Of a stretch of 64,000 nt of DNA, positions 35,627-44,290 are shown piece after piece. Under the pieces are notes generated by a model. That model made no database searches and was not told the origin of the DNA. It was given only the letters and a program-made list of their open reading frames with translations. A program made the position numbers and the translations under genes. The stretch covers positions 124,001-188,000 of the forward strand of contig NZ_JAHPZX010000001.1 of assembly GCF_021325795.1 (NCBI RefSeq), read 5' to 3'. Every line of letters begins with the position of its first letter. The first letter of the stretch is position 1. This stretch comes from Bordetella sp. LUAb4 (GTDB taxonomy: Bacteria; Pseudomonadota; Gammaproteobacteria; Burkholderiales; Burkholderiaceae_B).

Positions 35627-36919
35627 ATGGCCATCGATCAGCCCTTGGGGCCGGCCTCGGCCAACGCTGCTTCGCCTTCGGCCACAGCTGCCGCCCCCCT
35701 GGCCCGCGCCTCGGCCGAGGCAGCGCCGCTATCCCTGGACACCGCTTTACCGGATCGCAGCGTCCACGTCGCCATCATCGGTGCCGGCCACGCGGGTGTG
35801 GAATGCGCCTGGGCGCTGCGGACGGCTGGCGTGGAAGAAGACATCATGCTGCTGGGCGCCGAGCCGCATCCGCCTTACGAACGCCCGCCCCTGTCCAAAG
35901 GATTGCTGACCGGCGCCACCACCGCCGACCGCATCGCCCTGCGGGCCGACGCTGCCTACGAGAAGCAGCGCGTCGACTACGCGGGCGACGACCCCGTGAT
36001 CCGCATCGACACCACCGCGCGCCTGATTCATACCCGCGGCGGCCGCCGCATCGCTTACCAGCATTGCGTGCTGGCCACCGGCGCCAACGCGCGCGGCATC
36101 ACGGGCGTAACGGGCGAACGGGTCCATACGGTGCGCGGCCTGCACGATGCGCACCGCCTGCGCGACGCCATCCGACCGGGAATGCGGCTATTGGTGGTGG
36201 GCGCGGGCTATCTTGGTCTGGAGGCCGCTTGCTCCGCCCGCAAGTTGGGCGCCGAGGTATGCGTGCTGGAGCAACAACAGAGCCTGATGGGAGGCAGGGT
36301 TTGCGCAGCGACCGTCGAACGCATGGGTGTCTTACACCGCGATGCGGGGATCGACATCCGCCACGGCGTCACCATCACCGGCTGGCAACGCACGCCGGAC
36401 GGATGGCGCGCGTCGCTGGCGGACGGCACGGTGATGGACGCCGAGCTGGTGCTGGTCTCGATCGGCGCGATCGCGGAAACCGCGCTGGCCGAGGCCGCCG
36501 GACTGGCATGCCGTGACGGCATCGTCGTCGACGAGCAATGCCGCGCCTCGGCACCAGGCGTCTATGCCATCGGCGATTGCGCCAGCGCCTTTCGCGCGGA
36601 ATTGCAGCGTCATGCCCGCATCGAAAGCGTGCAGAACGCCTTGATGCAGGCACGCACCGTAGCCGCCACCATCGCCGGCAAAAGCCCACCCGCGCCCAAA
36701 CCTCCTACCTTCTGGTCCGAACAGCACGGCCGGCGTCTGCAGATGGCGGGCCTGGTCAACCCGTCTCTGCCCAGCCAGGACATCTTGCACGTCACCGCCA
36801 AGGGGTGGTGGGTGGAACGCTATCAGCAAGACCACCTGGTCGCCGTGGAGGCGGTCGACAGTCCGGTGGAATTCATCAAGGGCGTGCCGCGCATCGGTAC
36901 GCCGCAAGCCCACGTTTGA
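35627..36919 (+). CDS. Ferredoxin--NAD(P)H reductase (FAD-dependent) of the dioxygenase system
   Basis: A 430-residue two-dinucleotide-binding flavoprotein that passes electrons from NAD(P)H to the ferredoxin. The FAD motif GAGHAG is near residues 49-54, the NAD motif VVGAGYLGLEAACSARKLGA is near 190, and the second FAD segment is VYAIGDCAS. It resembles the reductases of three-component ring dioxygenases (BphA4/rubredoxin-reductase type). The first 45 residues are a low-complexity Ala-rich extension, like that of the beta subunit. The ATG lies three bases after the Bug stop, and the ferredoxin gene follows 17 bases downstream. Confidence 0.94.
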   Translation: MAIDQPLGPASANAASPSATAAAPLARASAEAAPLSLDTALPDRSVHVAIIGAGHAGVECAWALRTAGVEEDIMLLGAEPHPPYERPPLSKGLLTGATTADRIALRADAAYEKQRVDYAGDDPVIRIDTTARLIHTRGGRRIAYQHCVLATGANARGITGVTGERVHTVRGLHDAHRLRDAIRPGMRLLVVGAGYLGLEAACSARKLGAEVCVLEQQQSLMGGRVCAATVERMGVLHRDAGIDIRHGVTITGWQRTPDGWRASLADGTVMDAELVLVSIGAIAETALAEAAGLACRDGIVVDEQCRASAPGVYAIGDCASAFRAELQRHARIESVQNALMQARTVAATIAGKSPPAPKPPTFWSEQHGRRLQMAGLVNPSLPSQDILHVTAKGWWVERYQQDHLVAVEAVDSPVEFIKGVPRIGTPQAHV

Positions 36920-36936
36920 GGAAAAAAGGTCCGCTC

Positions 36937-37263
36937 ATGCCTGTAGCTGTATTCGAATTGCCCGATGGCGCCGAACAGGTGCTGGATGTCCCTGATGACT
37001 GGTCGCTGATGGAGGCGGCCCGCCGCGATGGCCTGGAAGGCATCATCGCCGAATGCGGCGGCGGCGCCATCTGCGGCACCTGCCACGTGCAGATCGGCGC
37101 CGACTGGTACGCGCGGCTGGATGCGCCGGGCATGGCCGAGGAAGCCTTGCTGGAAGTCGTGCCGGAACGCTGCGCCACCAGCCGCCTGTCTTGTCAGGTC
37201 ATCATGACGCCCGCGCTGGACGGCATTCGCGTGCGGGTGCCCGCGACTCAATTGGAGTTGTAG
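36937..37263 (+). CDS. [2Fe-2S] ferredoxin of the dioxygenase system
   Basis: A 108-residue plant/adrenodoxin-type ferredoxin. The cluster ligands are in ECGGGAICGTCHVQ (C-x5-C-x2-C) and the fourth cysteine is in SRLSCQVIM. It links the reductase at 35627 to the Rieske oxygenase. The start at 36937 has AAAAAAGG upstream, and the protein begins directly with the ferredoxin fold (MPVAVFELPDG). The system therefore has an FAD reductase and a non-Rieske ferredoxin (class IIA-like layout). Confidence 0.95.
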   Translation: MPVAVFELPDGAEQVLDVPDDWSLMEAARRDGLEGIIAECGGGAICGTCHVQIGADWYARLDAPGMAEEALLEVVPERCATSRLSCQVIMTPALDGIRVRVPATQLEL

Positions 37264-37351
37264 CCGCGCAGGCGCTGTCTTGCCCTGGTCCCGACTCGCT
37301 CCAATCGATGCCGGCCCGCATGCGGCCCATGCCGCCGGCGTCGCTCCCTGC

Positions 37352-37416
37352 TCCTGAACCTCGCACCCCGCACCCTGAACCCCGCACCCTGAACCCTGAA
37401 CCCTGAACCCTGAACC
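37352..37416. repeat. Heptanucleotide CCCTGAA tandem repeat
   Basis: Four perfect CCCTGAA units (about 37386-37416) are preceded by variant CCCCGCACCCTGAA-type units from about 37352. The array fills the gap between the ferredoxin and 2-hydroxyacid dehydrogenase genes and ends just before the ribosome site of the latter. Confidence 0.85.
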
Positions 37417-37428
37417 GTTGGAATCGCC

Positions 37429-38406
37429 ATGAGTCAAAAACCCAAAATCATCGTTTCCGTCACCTTGCCGCCGGATCTGCGCGACCGCCTCGCCGCCAGC
37501 TGCGACATCATCGACGTACCGGTCGGGCAACGGCCCGAAGAAGTCCTTTCCGCGGAAACGCGGGCGCAGGTCAGCGGCATGGTCTGCACCATGAAGACCA
37601 AAATAGACACCGGGCTGCTCGAAGCCCTGCCCGCGCTGACGGTAAGTTCCAACTTTGCCGTCGGCTTCGACAACGTCGACGTAGCCGCCGCCACCTCGCG
37701 CAAAGTGCTGATCTGCAATACCCCGCGGGTGCTGGATGGCGCCGTCGCCGACGTGACCATCGGCCTGATGCTGTGCCTGGCCCGCAATCTGGTGGCGGGC
37801 GACGCCTTCGTGCGCAGCGGCGCCTGGACCAAGGGTGCCTTCCCGTTGACCCGTGACATCCGTGGCAAGACGCTGGGTTTGCTGGGCATGGGCCGCATCG
37901 GCCGTGTGGTGGCGCGTACCGCCCAGGCCTTCGATATGCCGGTGATCTATCACAATCGCCGCGAGGATCCGGAGGCCAAGGGCCTGGCCACCTATGTTGG
38001 GCGGGACGAATTGTTCAAGACATCGGAAGTCCTTAGCGTTCATATTCCCCTGTCGGCGGAAACGCGCCATTCCGTCGGCAAGCGCGAACTGTCGCTGATG
38101 AAGCCTACCGCCTATCTGATCAACACCGCGCGTGGTCCCGTCGTGGACGAGGCCGCGCTGATCGAGGCCCTGCGCGCGGGCTCCATCGCCGGCGCCGGCC
38201 TGGATGTGATGGAACAGGAGCCGCTGCCGGCCTCCAGCCCGCTGTGCGAACTGCCGAATGTGGTGCTGCAAGCGCACGTCGGCAGCGCCACGCACGAAAC
38301 GCGGCGCGCGATGATAGACCTGGCCGTCAATAATCTGCTGGACGCGCTGGGCGGCAAGCAACCCGTCGCCATGGTCAATCCGGAGGTCTGGCGGGCGCGC
38401 GCTTGA
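37429..38406 (+). CDS. D-isomer specific 2-hydroxyacid dehydrogenase (glyoxylate/hydroxypyruvate reductase-like)
   Basis: A 325-residue NAD(P)-dependent dehydrogenase. The nucleotide-binding turn is LLGMGRIGRVVARTAQAFD with YHNR after it, which suggests NADPH use (inference). The catalytic Arg lies in the substrate loop before the NAD domain (SSNFAVGFDNVD region), and the family signature INTARGPVVDEAALIEAL is followed by the catalytic His in LQAHVGSATHETRRAM. It is the last plus-strand gene of the dioxygenase cluster. It could reduce a 2-oxo acid produced downstream of ring attack (inference). Confidence 0.93.
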   Translation: MSQKPKIIVSVTLPPDLRDRLAASCDIIDVPVGQRPEEVLSAETRAQVSGMVCTMKTKIDTGLLEALPALTVSSNFAVGFDNVDVAAATSRKVLICNTPRVLDGAVADVTIGLMLCLARNLVAGDAFVRSGAWTKGAFPLTRDIRGKTLGLLGMGRIGRVVARTAQAFDMPVIYHNRREDPEAKGLATYVGRDELFKTSEVLSVHIPLSAETRHSVGKRELSLMKPTAYLINTARGPVVDEAALIEALRAGSIAGAGLDVMEQEPLPASSPLCELPNVVLQAHVGSATHETRRAMIDLAVNNLLDALGGKQPVAMVNPEVWRARA

Positions 38407-38511
38407 ATCAGGTGCGTGGGGCTGGCCGGCGCTCAGCCGGCTGGTAGGCAATGCCAAGTACGACGTCGAAGGCCCCGTACCGGAGCACGCCGCGACAGCG
38501 CCGGTATTAGA

Positions 38512-38550
38512 GAAGGAGGACGTCCCCCGCCCCAAGGGGACGTCTTCTTC
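38512..38550. terminator. Bidirectional hairpin between convergent genes
   Basis: A nine-pair core, GACGTCCCC (38519-38527) and GGGGACGTC (38536-38544), is extended by partly paired GAAG/CTTC ends. It lies just before the stop of the minus-strand Bug gene and after the dehydrogenase, so it probably ends both. Confidence 0.65.
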
Positions 38551-38553
38551 CCA

Positions 38554-39552
38554 CTATCCCTTCGCGCCGCCGTACTCCACCACGATCCCCGCCTGCTTGG
38601 CCACATCGCCCCACCGCGTCAGTTCCGCCGCTGAAAAAGCCTGGAACTGCGCGGCATTGCGCAGCTTCGGCTCGAAGCCCGCGCCGATGATGCGCTTCTG
38701 ATACTCAGGCGTCGCCAGACCCGCGACGATGGCTTCAGACAACTGCGTGATGATGGCCGGCTCCACCTTCGACGGGGCATAGATGCCCATCCAGCTGGTC
38801 ACGTCGAAGTCCTTGATCCCCTGCTCCTGCACCGTGGGCACATTGGGCAGTTGCCGCGCACGGTAGGAACTCGTGATCGCCAGCGCCTTCAGATGCTTGC
38901 CCTCCACCATGGGCAGCGTGGGCGGCAGATTCATGAAACAGAGGTCAAGGTCGCCGTTGGCCGTGCCGACCAATGCCTCGGTGGCGCCCTTATAGGGAAC
39001 GTGATCGAATTTCAGCCCCACGCGCATGGCGAAGAGTTCAGCTGTCATCTGCGACGAGCTGCCCACGCCGTTGCTGCCATATAAGGGCTTGCGCTTGCTG
39101 GCGCGCAGATACGCCACCAGTTCCGGCACCGAATTGGCGGGATGATCCATCCGCACCACCAATGCATTGACGAACTCGGCCACCTGCGCCACCGGCGTCA
39201 ATGCTGCCGGAATATCCAGCGGCAGGCCGCGCAGCGTCACCGGCGGCAGCACGTTATTGCCCAGGCCACCGGTCGCCAGGGTATAGCCATCCGGCTTGGA
39301 CGACGCCGCGGCCTGCATGCCGATCACCCCACCGGCGCCGGCGCGGTTTTCCACCACCACGCTCTGGCCGTACTTGACGTTCAACAGATCCGCGACCAAC
39401 CGTCCCGCCAGGTCGGTGGCACTGCCTGGCGTGGACGACACGATGATTCTTATGGGCCGGGTCGGATAGCTGACGCCTTCCGCCCAACTCTTGGCTGCGT
39501 GGCCGAGGCCGGCCATCACTGCCATCATTTTCAAAGCGCTTCGACGCTCCAT
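38554..39552 (-). CDS. Bug-type solute-binding receptor, paralogue of 34538
   Basis: A 332-residue periplasmic binding protein with a signal peptide (about 1-25, ending SWAEG). Bug features include IRIIVSSTPGSATDLAGRL, VENRAGAGGVIGMQAAAS and HVPYKGATEALVGTANGDLD. It is on the opposite strand and closes the dioxygenase cluster. It matches the Bug at 34538 in many places, such as ITSSYR-(A/S)(R/Q)QLP and the Asp-Phe-Asp-Val-Thr-Ser-Trp block, so the two are close paralogues that may bind related ligands. There is no long linker after its signal. Confidence 0.94.
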   Translation of the reverse strand: MERRSALKMMAVMAGLGHAAKSWAEGVSYPTRPIRIIVSSTPGSATDLAGRLVADLLNVKYGQSVVVENRAGAGGVIGMQAAASSKPDGYTLATGGLGNNVLPPVTLRGLPLDIPAALTPVAQVAEFVNALVVRMDHPANSVPELVAYLRASKRKPLYGSNGVGSSSQMTAELFAMRVGLKFDHVPYKGATEALVGTANGDLDLCFMNLPPTLPMVEGKHLKALAITSSYRARQLPNVPTVQEQGIKDFDVTSWMGIYAPSKVEPAIITQLSEAIVAGLATPEYQKRIIGAGFEPKLRNAAQFQAFSAAELTRWGDVAKQAGIVVEYGGAKG

Positions 39553-39731
39553 TGCTTTCCCCTTGCGATAGTTTGACTGCTACACGTTGCTGCTCCGAAG
39601 TGATGACCCGACACGCGCGCCGCGCGCGGACTTTGTACGATAAACATATTTGCCACAACGTAACGCCAATCATGCAAGGGTGCAGCTATGACTTACCCTA
39701 GCCGGACAGTCGCGTTCGGCGCACTATGAAA

Positions 39732-39764
39732 AAGGGCTTGTGGATGATGAGTCCACAAGCCCTT
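39732..39764 (-). terminator. Terminator after the YidB-like gene
   Basis: A perfect 13-pair stem (AAGGGCTTGTGGA and its complement) with a seven-base loop. On the minus strand it is followed by a TTTTT run, so it is an intrinsic terminator for the YidB/DUF3597 pair. Confidence 0.85.
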
Positions 39765-39844
39765 CTCTGACTTCCACGGCGACACTTGGCGCAAGGCTAG
39801 TCGGTTCGCCGGCGGATTCAGCAACGCCGTCTTCGGCGCATGAT

Positions 39845-40417
39845 TCAACCGCGATGCGTTTCGGCCATCTTCGCCAAGGCCACCGTCAGCGCGGTGCCGC
39901 CCAACGTCTTGATGAGACTGGCGTGTTCAGCATAGAACGCGCTCATGTGCTCGATGATGTCGGGGTTCTGCTGCTCGGCGTGGCCGGCGATCTGCGCCAC
40001 TTGATCCGGCGTGACGGTGGCAGCCTGTTCGGGCGTGACCGTCGGCTTGCCGCCGTCCTGCGCCGTGGCCTGCCCCAGCAGGGATGCCAGGCCACCGCCC
40101 GCGGCGCCGCTCATGAGCGATGCCAGCACCGAAGGACCGATGCCGCTCAGAAGATGATTGAGCATGCCGGCCTGCTGATTCGGGTTGGCCTGGCCGAACA
40201 TCTGCGCCGCGGCTTGCGCGAACGGCGGCGTCTGGCTGGAACGCAGCATGGCGGCCAGGCCTTGGCTCAGCAGATCGGACGGCGCATTCTGCGCGGCTTG
40301 ATCGAAGTGGTCGGACACGTCGCCGGCCGGAGGAGCGGCATTGGCGTTATTGCCATTATTGGCGGCGGTGGCCGCATTGGCGAACTGGGACAGCAGACTA
40401 CCAAGATCGAAAGCCAT
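39845..40417 (-). CDS. YidB/DUF937-like small Ala/Gln-rich protein
   Basis: A 190-residue protein without signal peptide or membrane helix. It begins MAFDLGSLLSQFANAA, has an Asn/Ala/Gly-rich spacer, and ends in a helical part with VTPDQVAQIAGHAEQQNPDI and LIKTLGGTALTVALAK. The DQVAQIAGHAEQQNPDIIE and LIKTLGG features resemble the YidB/DUF937 group of conserved proteins of unknown function. It follows the DUF3597 gene on the same strand by 34 bases, so the two form an operon ended by a strong terminator. Confidence 0.6.
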   Translation of the reverse strand: MAFDLGSLLSQFANAATAANNGNNANAAPPAGDVSDHFDQAAQNAPSDLLSQGLAAMLRSSQTPPFAQAAAQMFGQANPNQQAGMLNHLLSGIGPSVLASLMSGAAGGGLASLLGQATAQDGGKPTVTPEQAATVTPDQVAQIAGHAEQQNPDIIEHMSAFYAEHASLIKTLGGTALTVALAKMAETHRG

Positions 40418-40451
40418 GATGAGCCTCCTTGAAAGACCTACGCAGTGAAGA

Positions 40452-40859
40452 TCAGTTCTTCAGATCGTCCGGCACCGTGCCGCCGTTGGCGGCGAGCTTG
40501 GTCATCACGGCTTTATGCAGCCAGATGTTCATCGTGGCCGAATCATCCGTGTCGCCCGTGTAGCCCAGCTCGCCGGCCAGCGTCTTGCGCGCGGCCAGGC
40601 TGCTGTCCAGGCCCAGCAGTTTCATCAGATCGACAATGGAAGTTTTCCAATTGAGTGTCTGCCCGCTGCTGGCTTGCTTGGCGGCGAGGATGGCCTCGAC
40701 ATCGACGGGCGGCAGGTTGGCAGCGGCGGGCGCGGCACCGGCGGCTGCCGCGGGAGCTGCCCCCGCTGCGGCTGCAGGTGCTGACCCGGCTGCTGCCGCG
40801 GTAGCAGCGGGATGATCCGAAGGAAAGATCTTGGCAAGTATCGTGGAAAAAATTCCCAT
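40452..40859 (-). CDS. DUF3597 domain protein
   Basis: A 135-residue protein. It starts MGIFSTILAKIFPS, has an Ala/Pro-rich low-complexity linker (four AAAAGAAP-like repeats), then the conserved DUF3597 domain (LNWKTSIVDLMKLLGLDSSL and GYTGDTDDSATMNIWLHKAV, ending NGGTVPDDL). The start at 40859 has GGAG upstream; the frame extends further but without family similarity. The function of the domain is unknown. Confidence 0.9.
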   Translation of the reverse strand: MGIFSTILAKIFPSDHPAATAAAAGSAPAAAAGAAPAAAAGAAPAAANLPPVDVEAILAAKQASSGQTLNWKTSIVDLMKLLGLDSSLAARKTLAGELGYTGDTDDSATMNIWLHKAVMTKLAANGGTVPDDLKN

Positions 40860-41185
40860 GAGGGGCTCCTTCATACGTTGAACGGTACGGCGAATGGTAG
40901 CGTTGTGGGCAGCCCATATTTCGTCCATACGCACATCGTTACGATTCTTGTACACCGCAGGCATTTGAGGGCGTATAAGCGTTGCTGATCGTTTCCGTAG
41001 TACGCGATGAAAGGTTGATTGAAGTCCCTGTCCCCTCGTGGAGGCCTGATTGTTCCCTCGGGGATTCGGCTTACCCGGGTACAGCCTAGCGGTGGCGGAG
41101 CTCGTTGCCAGCGCGCGAACTCGCCTACAATTTCGCTCTCGGCGTGCGGTACTTGCCTGGCACGCCTCCATTCCCCCCGATCCCT
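40860..41185. other. Divergent promoter region, DUF3597 operon and permease
   Basis: No gene is seen in these 326 bases. They hold a short palindrome (ATCGT-T-ACGAT, 40935-40945) on the DUF3597 side and a -10-like TACAAT at 41126-41131 on the permease side. No terminator or repeat is obvious. Confidence 0.5.
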
Positions 41186-42268
41186 ATGTCCCACTCCCCT
41201 GATCAGCCTCGCGCCGTCTCCTTCGCGTCAGGCGTCGCCGTTTTCGTTGTGCTGGCCGTCGTTGGCCTGTTCTACGTGAAATGGTCGCCGTATTACAACC
41301 GCGCCTTCGTGGCCGCCGAGAATCATTCGATCGGCGCTTCCATCCTGATGGGCGCGGACGCCGCGCCACCGCCTGCTTCGCTAACGGCCGCGCTGAACTA
41401 CGCCCTGGCCTACGGCAAGGCGATCTGGCAGGCCATGATCTTGGGCCTGCTGCTAGGCTCCGCGGTGCAGGCCTTGCTGCCGCGCCGCTGGATCGTACGC
41501 GCCCTAGGCGGCACCGGACTGGGTAGCGTCTTCGCGGGCGGCCTGCTGTCGGTCCCCGGCATGATGTGCACCTGTTGTGCCGCGCCGGTGGTGGCCGGCC
41601 TGCGCCGTTGCCAGGCCGCGCCCGGCAGTACCGTGGCGTTCTGGTTGGGCAATACCATGCTCAATCCCGCCACCCTGGTCTTCATGGGCTTCGTGCTGGG
41701 CTGGAAGTGGACGGGATTGCGCCTGGCCTTGGGCATCGTCATGGTGTTCGGCCTGGGCTGGTTAATCAATCGCATGAGCCGCGGCGAAACGCGCGGCTTC
41801 GATGAAGCCCAGGCCAAGGCCATGCAGGCCGCCGATGCCGACGTTCAAGCCGCCGACGGCATGCACCCTTTCGCGCGCTGGCTGCGCCTGTTCGTCCGGA
41901 TGGCGCTGCGCCTCATTCCGGAATACATCGTGTTGGTGCTGTTGCTGGGTGCCGCGCGCGCGTGGCTGTTCCCGCACATCGACGCCAGCATCGGCAATGA
42001 ATTGCTGTGGATCGTCGGCCTGGCCGTGGCCGGCCTGCTGTTCGTCATCCCCACCGCGGGCGAGGTGCCCATCGTGCAGGCCATGCTGTCCCTGGGCATG
42101 GCGGCCGGCCCCGCCGCCGCCCTGCTGCTGACCTTGCCTCCTGTCAGCCTGCCGTCCCTGGCCATGGTCGCGCGTTCTTTCCGCCCCCGCGAACTGGCCA
42201 CCCTGGTCGCCGGCATACTTCTGCTGGCGCTGGCGGCCGCGGGATTGGCCATTGCCTTGGGGTTCTAG
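41186..42268 (+). CDS. Permease, ArsP-1-like (DUF318/PF03773 type)
   Basis: A 360-residue inner-membrane protein with about eight to ten hydrophobic helices. The family motif GMMCTCCAAPVVAGLRR holds a Cys-x-Cys-Cys cluster, and later LGNTMLNPATLVFMGFVLGW and IPTAGEVPIVQAMLSLGMA follow. Members of this family export organoarsenicals or other thiol-reactive compounds; the cysteine pattern fits that in general terms, but the substrate here is not shown. I start at 41186 (MSHSPDQPRA); an upstream methionine at 41105 adds residues unlike the family. Confidence 0.85.
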   Translation: MSHSPDQPRAVSFASGVAVFVVLAVVGLFYVKWSPYYNRAFVAAENHSIGASILMGADAAPPPASLTAALNYALAYGKAIWQAMILGLLLGSAVQALLPRRWIVRALGGTGLGSVFAGGLLSVPGMMCTCCAAPVVAGLRRCQAAPGSTVAFWLGNTMLNPATLVFMGFVLGWKWTGLRLALGIVMVFGLGWLINRMSRGETRGFDEAQAKAMQAADADVQAADGMHPFARWLRLFVRMALRLIPEYIVLVLLLGAARAWLFPHIDASIGNELLWIVGLAVAGLLFVIPTAGEVPIVQAMLSLGMAAGPAAALLLTLPPVSLPSLAMVARSFRPRELATLVAGILLLALAAAGLAIALGF

Positions 42269-42273
42269 GCCAG

Positions 42274-42543
42274 TCAACCCAACTGCTGCACCAGCCGCGC
42301 CTCCACGGCCTGCTTCAACCGAGCCAAAGTCTCGGCCGAATCAGGATCCGCGACATCGATAAGAACCTCGGCCCAGTTTTCGATCGGCTTTGCGCCGATC
42401 TGCTCGTAGAACGGTGATTTCTCGTCGACGGTCCAGACCGGCACGCTATTGCCATCGTCCACACGATCCTTGATCGCCCCCACGTACTTCACCTGGCGGA
42501 AATCACCGGTTGGAATTTGGTACTCGGTAATGATTTTCTGCAT
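42274..42543 (-). CDS. Hypothetical protein, 89 residues
   Basis: A small soluble protein with no recognised family. It begins MQKIITEYQIPTGDFRQVKY, is charged, and ends with a helix, DSAETLARLKQAVEARLVQQL. The start at 42543 has GGAG at good spacing; a methionine at 42564 has none. It ends five bases from the convergent permease and lies upstream of the divergent defence module at 42794. Confidence 0.6.
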   Translation of the reverse strand: MQKIITEYQIPTGDFRQVKYVGAIKDRVDDGNSVPVWTVDEKSPFYEQIGAKPIENWAEVLIDVADPDSAETLARLKQAVEARLVQQLG

Positions 42544-42793
42544 GGCGCTCTCCGATGGGTTCAAGCAGCTGATGGTACCTTACCAACCGCCCGGAGCCCG
42601 CCGATTCCGATAATCGACCAGCTCGCGGCGTGTGCGAGCTAGTAGGCCGCGGCATTCTTCCGGCAACGCTTTCACTGCTCATCGTGAATTCAGGCGCCAT
42701 GTCTTCAGCGACGGATCCCGCTTATGCAGGGACAGGCTTGCTATCATCCGGCGTGCGGCCTGTGCCGCGAAGACTCCCGAGCTTGAGGCCTGC

Positions 42794-44251
42794 ATGTATC
42801 TCGTCGACCTGGAACTGGAAAACTTCCGCGCGATACGCCATATGACGCTGCAATTTGGCGGCAAGAACAGCGCGGCGGCGTCGCGTCGCTGGACCGTTCT
42901 GCTGGGCGAAAATGGCTGCGGCAAGAGCAGCGTGCTCAAGGCCATAGGCCTTTTGTTGGCAGGATCGGAAGCCTTGCCTGATTTGCTTGGCACAACAGAC
43001 CAGTGGATTCATACCGAGGCCGACACCGCCAGGCTACGTGCCACTATCGCTACCGCGGATGGCAAGGAGCGCGAAGTATCACTCGTTTTGCGGCGTGGCA
43101 AAGGGCGCGACAGCGTCATCAAGAGCAACGCGAAACAGTTGCGCCCACTGGATGCAGCGATCGGCAAAGCGGAGCGCAACTATTTCCTGGCTGGCTACGG
43201 CGCATTTCGGCGCCCTCCCGGGCCTTCGCAATCACGCCGCTTTTCCTCGCTGGGACGGGCTGGCCATGTCGCTACATTGTTCTCGCACGACGCAGATCTT
43301 GTAAGCCTTGAAGACTGGGCCATGGACCTGGATTATCGACGTGAGGACAATGGCCGCGCAATCATCTCCTCGGCGTTGAATAGACTGCTGCCGGGCATGA
43401 GTTTCAAGAGCATCGACAAAGAGCGTCGAGCGGTGATCATGTCCACTATCGACGGCGACGTGCCGCTGCGCCAGCTCTCAGAGGGATATCAGGCCATGGC
43501 CGCCTGGGCCGGCGATCTGCTTTTTCGCATGACCGAGACTTTCGGCGACTATCGCGATCCACTGGCCGCGCGTGGCTTGCTGCTGATCGATGAGATGGAT
43601 TTGCATCTACACCCGGTTTGGAAACGGACACTCGTCGAATTCCTGAACGATGCATTCCCCAATCTGCAGGTCGTCGCAACGACGCATTCACCCTTATCGG
43701 TGCAGCAGTGCAATGAGGATGAGCTATTCGTCATTCGCCGCGAAGCTGGTCAACCCACCTTGATTCCATTCAAGGGCGATCCAAGCCGGATGCGTCTCTC
43801 CGAATTATTTTTATCTCCCCTGATCGGGCTGGACACGCTGGACTCCCCCAAGGTCGCGGCTCTACGTGCGCAAGCGCGCGGCATTGAACTGAAGCGTGGA
43901 CAGACCTCCGCGCAGGATCTGGAACAGCTCCGCGCCATAGAACGCGAACTCGAAGGCTCCATGCCCCTATCACCGGCGGAAGCGCCCGCCTTCGCCGCAC
44001 GGTTGCTTCCAGTGAGCGAGATCGACTCCGCGGACGTAGCTACACGTATTCGGGATGCGGAAGCGCTATTCGGAACAGATCGACCGCCAGCCGTCGCACC
44101 AACGAAGGCGGCGCCTTCAGTGAAGAAGATCAAGACGGGGACGGCCAAGAAACAGGCAAAGAAGTCGACAAAAACAGATAAATCGAAACTCGAGACCTCC
44201 ACGAAGAAGGCAGACCACTCAGGTAAAGCAGGCAAGAAGACGAGCAAGTAA
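42794..44251 (+). CDS. AAA/ABC-type ATPase, PtuA-like (Septu anti-phage system)
   Basis: A 485-residue RecF/SMC-like ATPase. It starts MYLVDLELENFRAIRHMTLQ, with Walker A GENGCGKSS at 38-46, a signature-like QLSEGYQAMAAW, Walker B LLLIDEMDLHLHP near 260-272, and the switch histidine in ATTHSPLS. This is the arrangement of the ATPases that pair with HNH nucleases in Septu (PtuA). The last 45 residues are a lysine-rich tail (KKIKTGTAKKQAKKSTKTDK and similar) that I do not associate with PtuA. Codon use is more AT-rich than in neighbours, a sign of transfer. The HNH gene follows 39 bases downstream. An upstream in-frame start at 42632 lacks support. Confidence 0.8.
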   Translation: MYLVDLELENFRAIRHMTLQFGGKNSAAASRRWTVLLGENGCGKSSVLKAIGLLLAGSEALPDLLGTTDQWIHTEADTARLRATIATADGKEREVSLVLRRGKGRDSVIKSNAKQLRPLDAAIGKAERNYFLAGYGAFRRPPGPSQSRRFSSLGRAGHVATLFSHDADLVSLEDWAMDLDYRREDNGRAIISSALNRLLPGMSFKSIDKERRAVIMSTIDGDVPLRQLSEGYQAMAAWAGDLLFRMTETFGDYRDPLAARGLLLIDEMDLHLHPVWKRTLVEFLNDAFPNLQVVATTHSPLSVQQCNEDELFVIRREAGQPTLIPFKGDPSRMRLSELFLSPLIGLDTLDSPKVAALRAQARGIELKRGQTSAQDLEQLRAIERELEGSMPLSPAEAPAFAARLLPVSEIDSADVATRIRDAEALFGTDRPPAVAPTKAAPSVKKIKTGTAKKQAKKSTKTDKSKLETSTKKADHSGKAGKKTSK

Positions 44252-44290
44252 TCTTCCCTTCCATAAAAACCGTCGACATAAATAACTCCA

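Noticed and set aside
38407-38511. Possible small gene after the 2-hydroxyacid dehydrogenase
   Set aside because: One frame gives a protein-like stretch (ALSRLVGNAKYDVEGPV), but there is no start codon with a ribosome site and the stretch runs into the terminator.
36823-38535. 570-codon minus-strand frame across the ferredoxin and dehydrogenase genes
   Set aside because: It covers two genes with intact motifs and crosses the heptanucleotide repeat; the translation has no recognisable fold.
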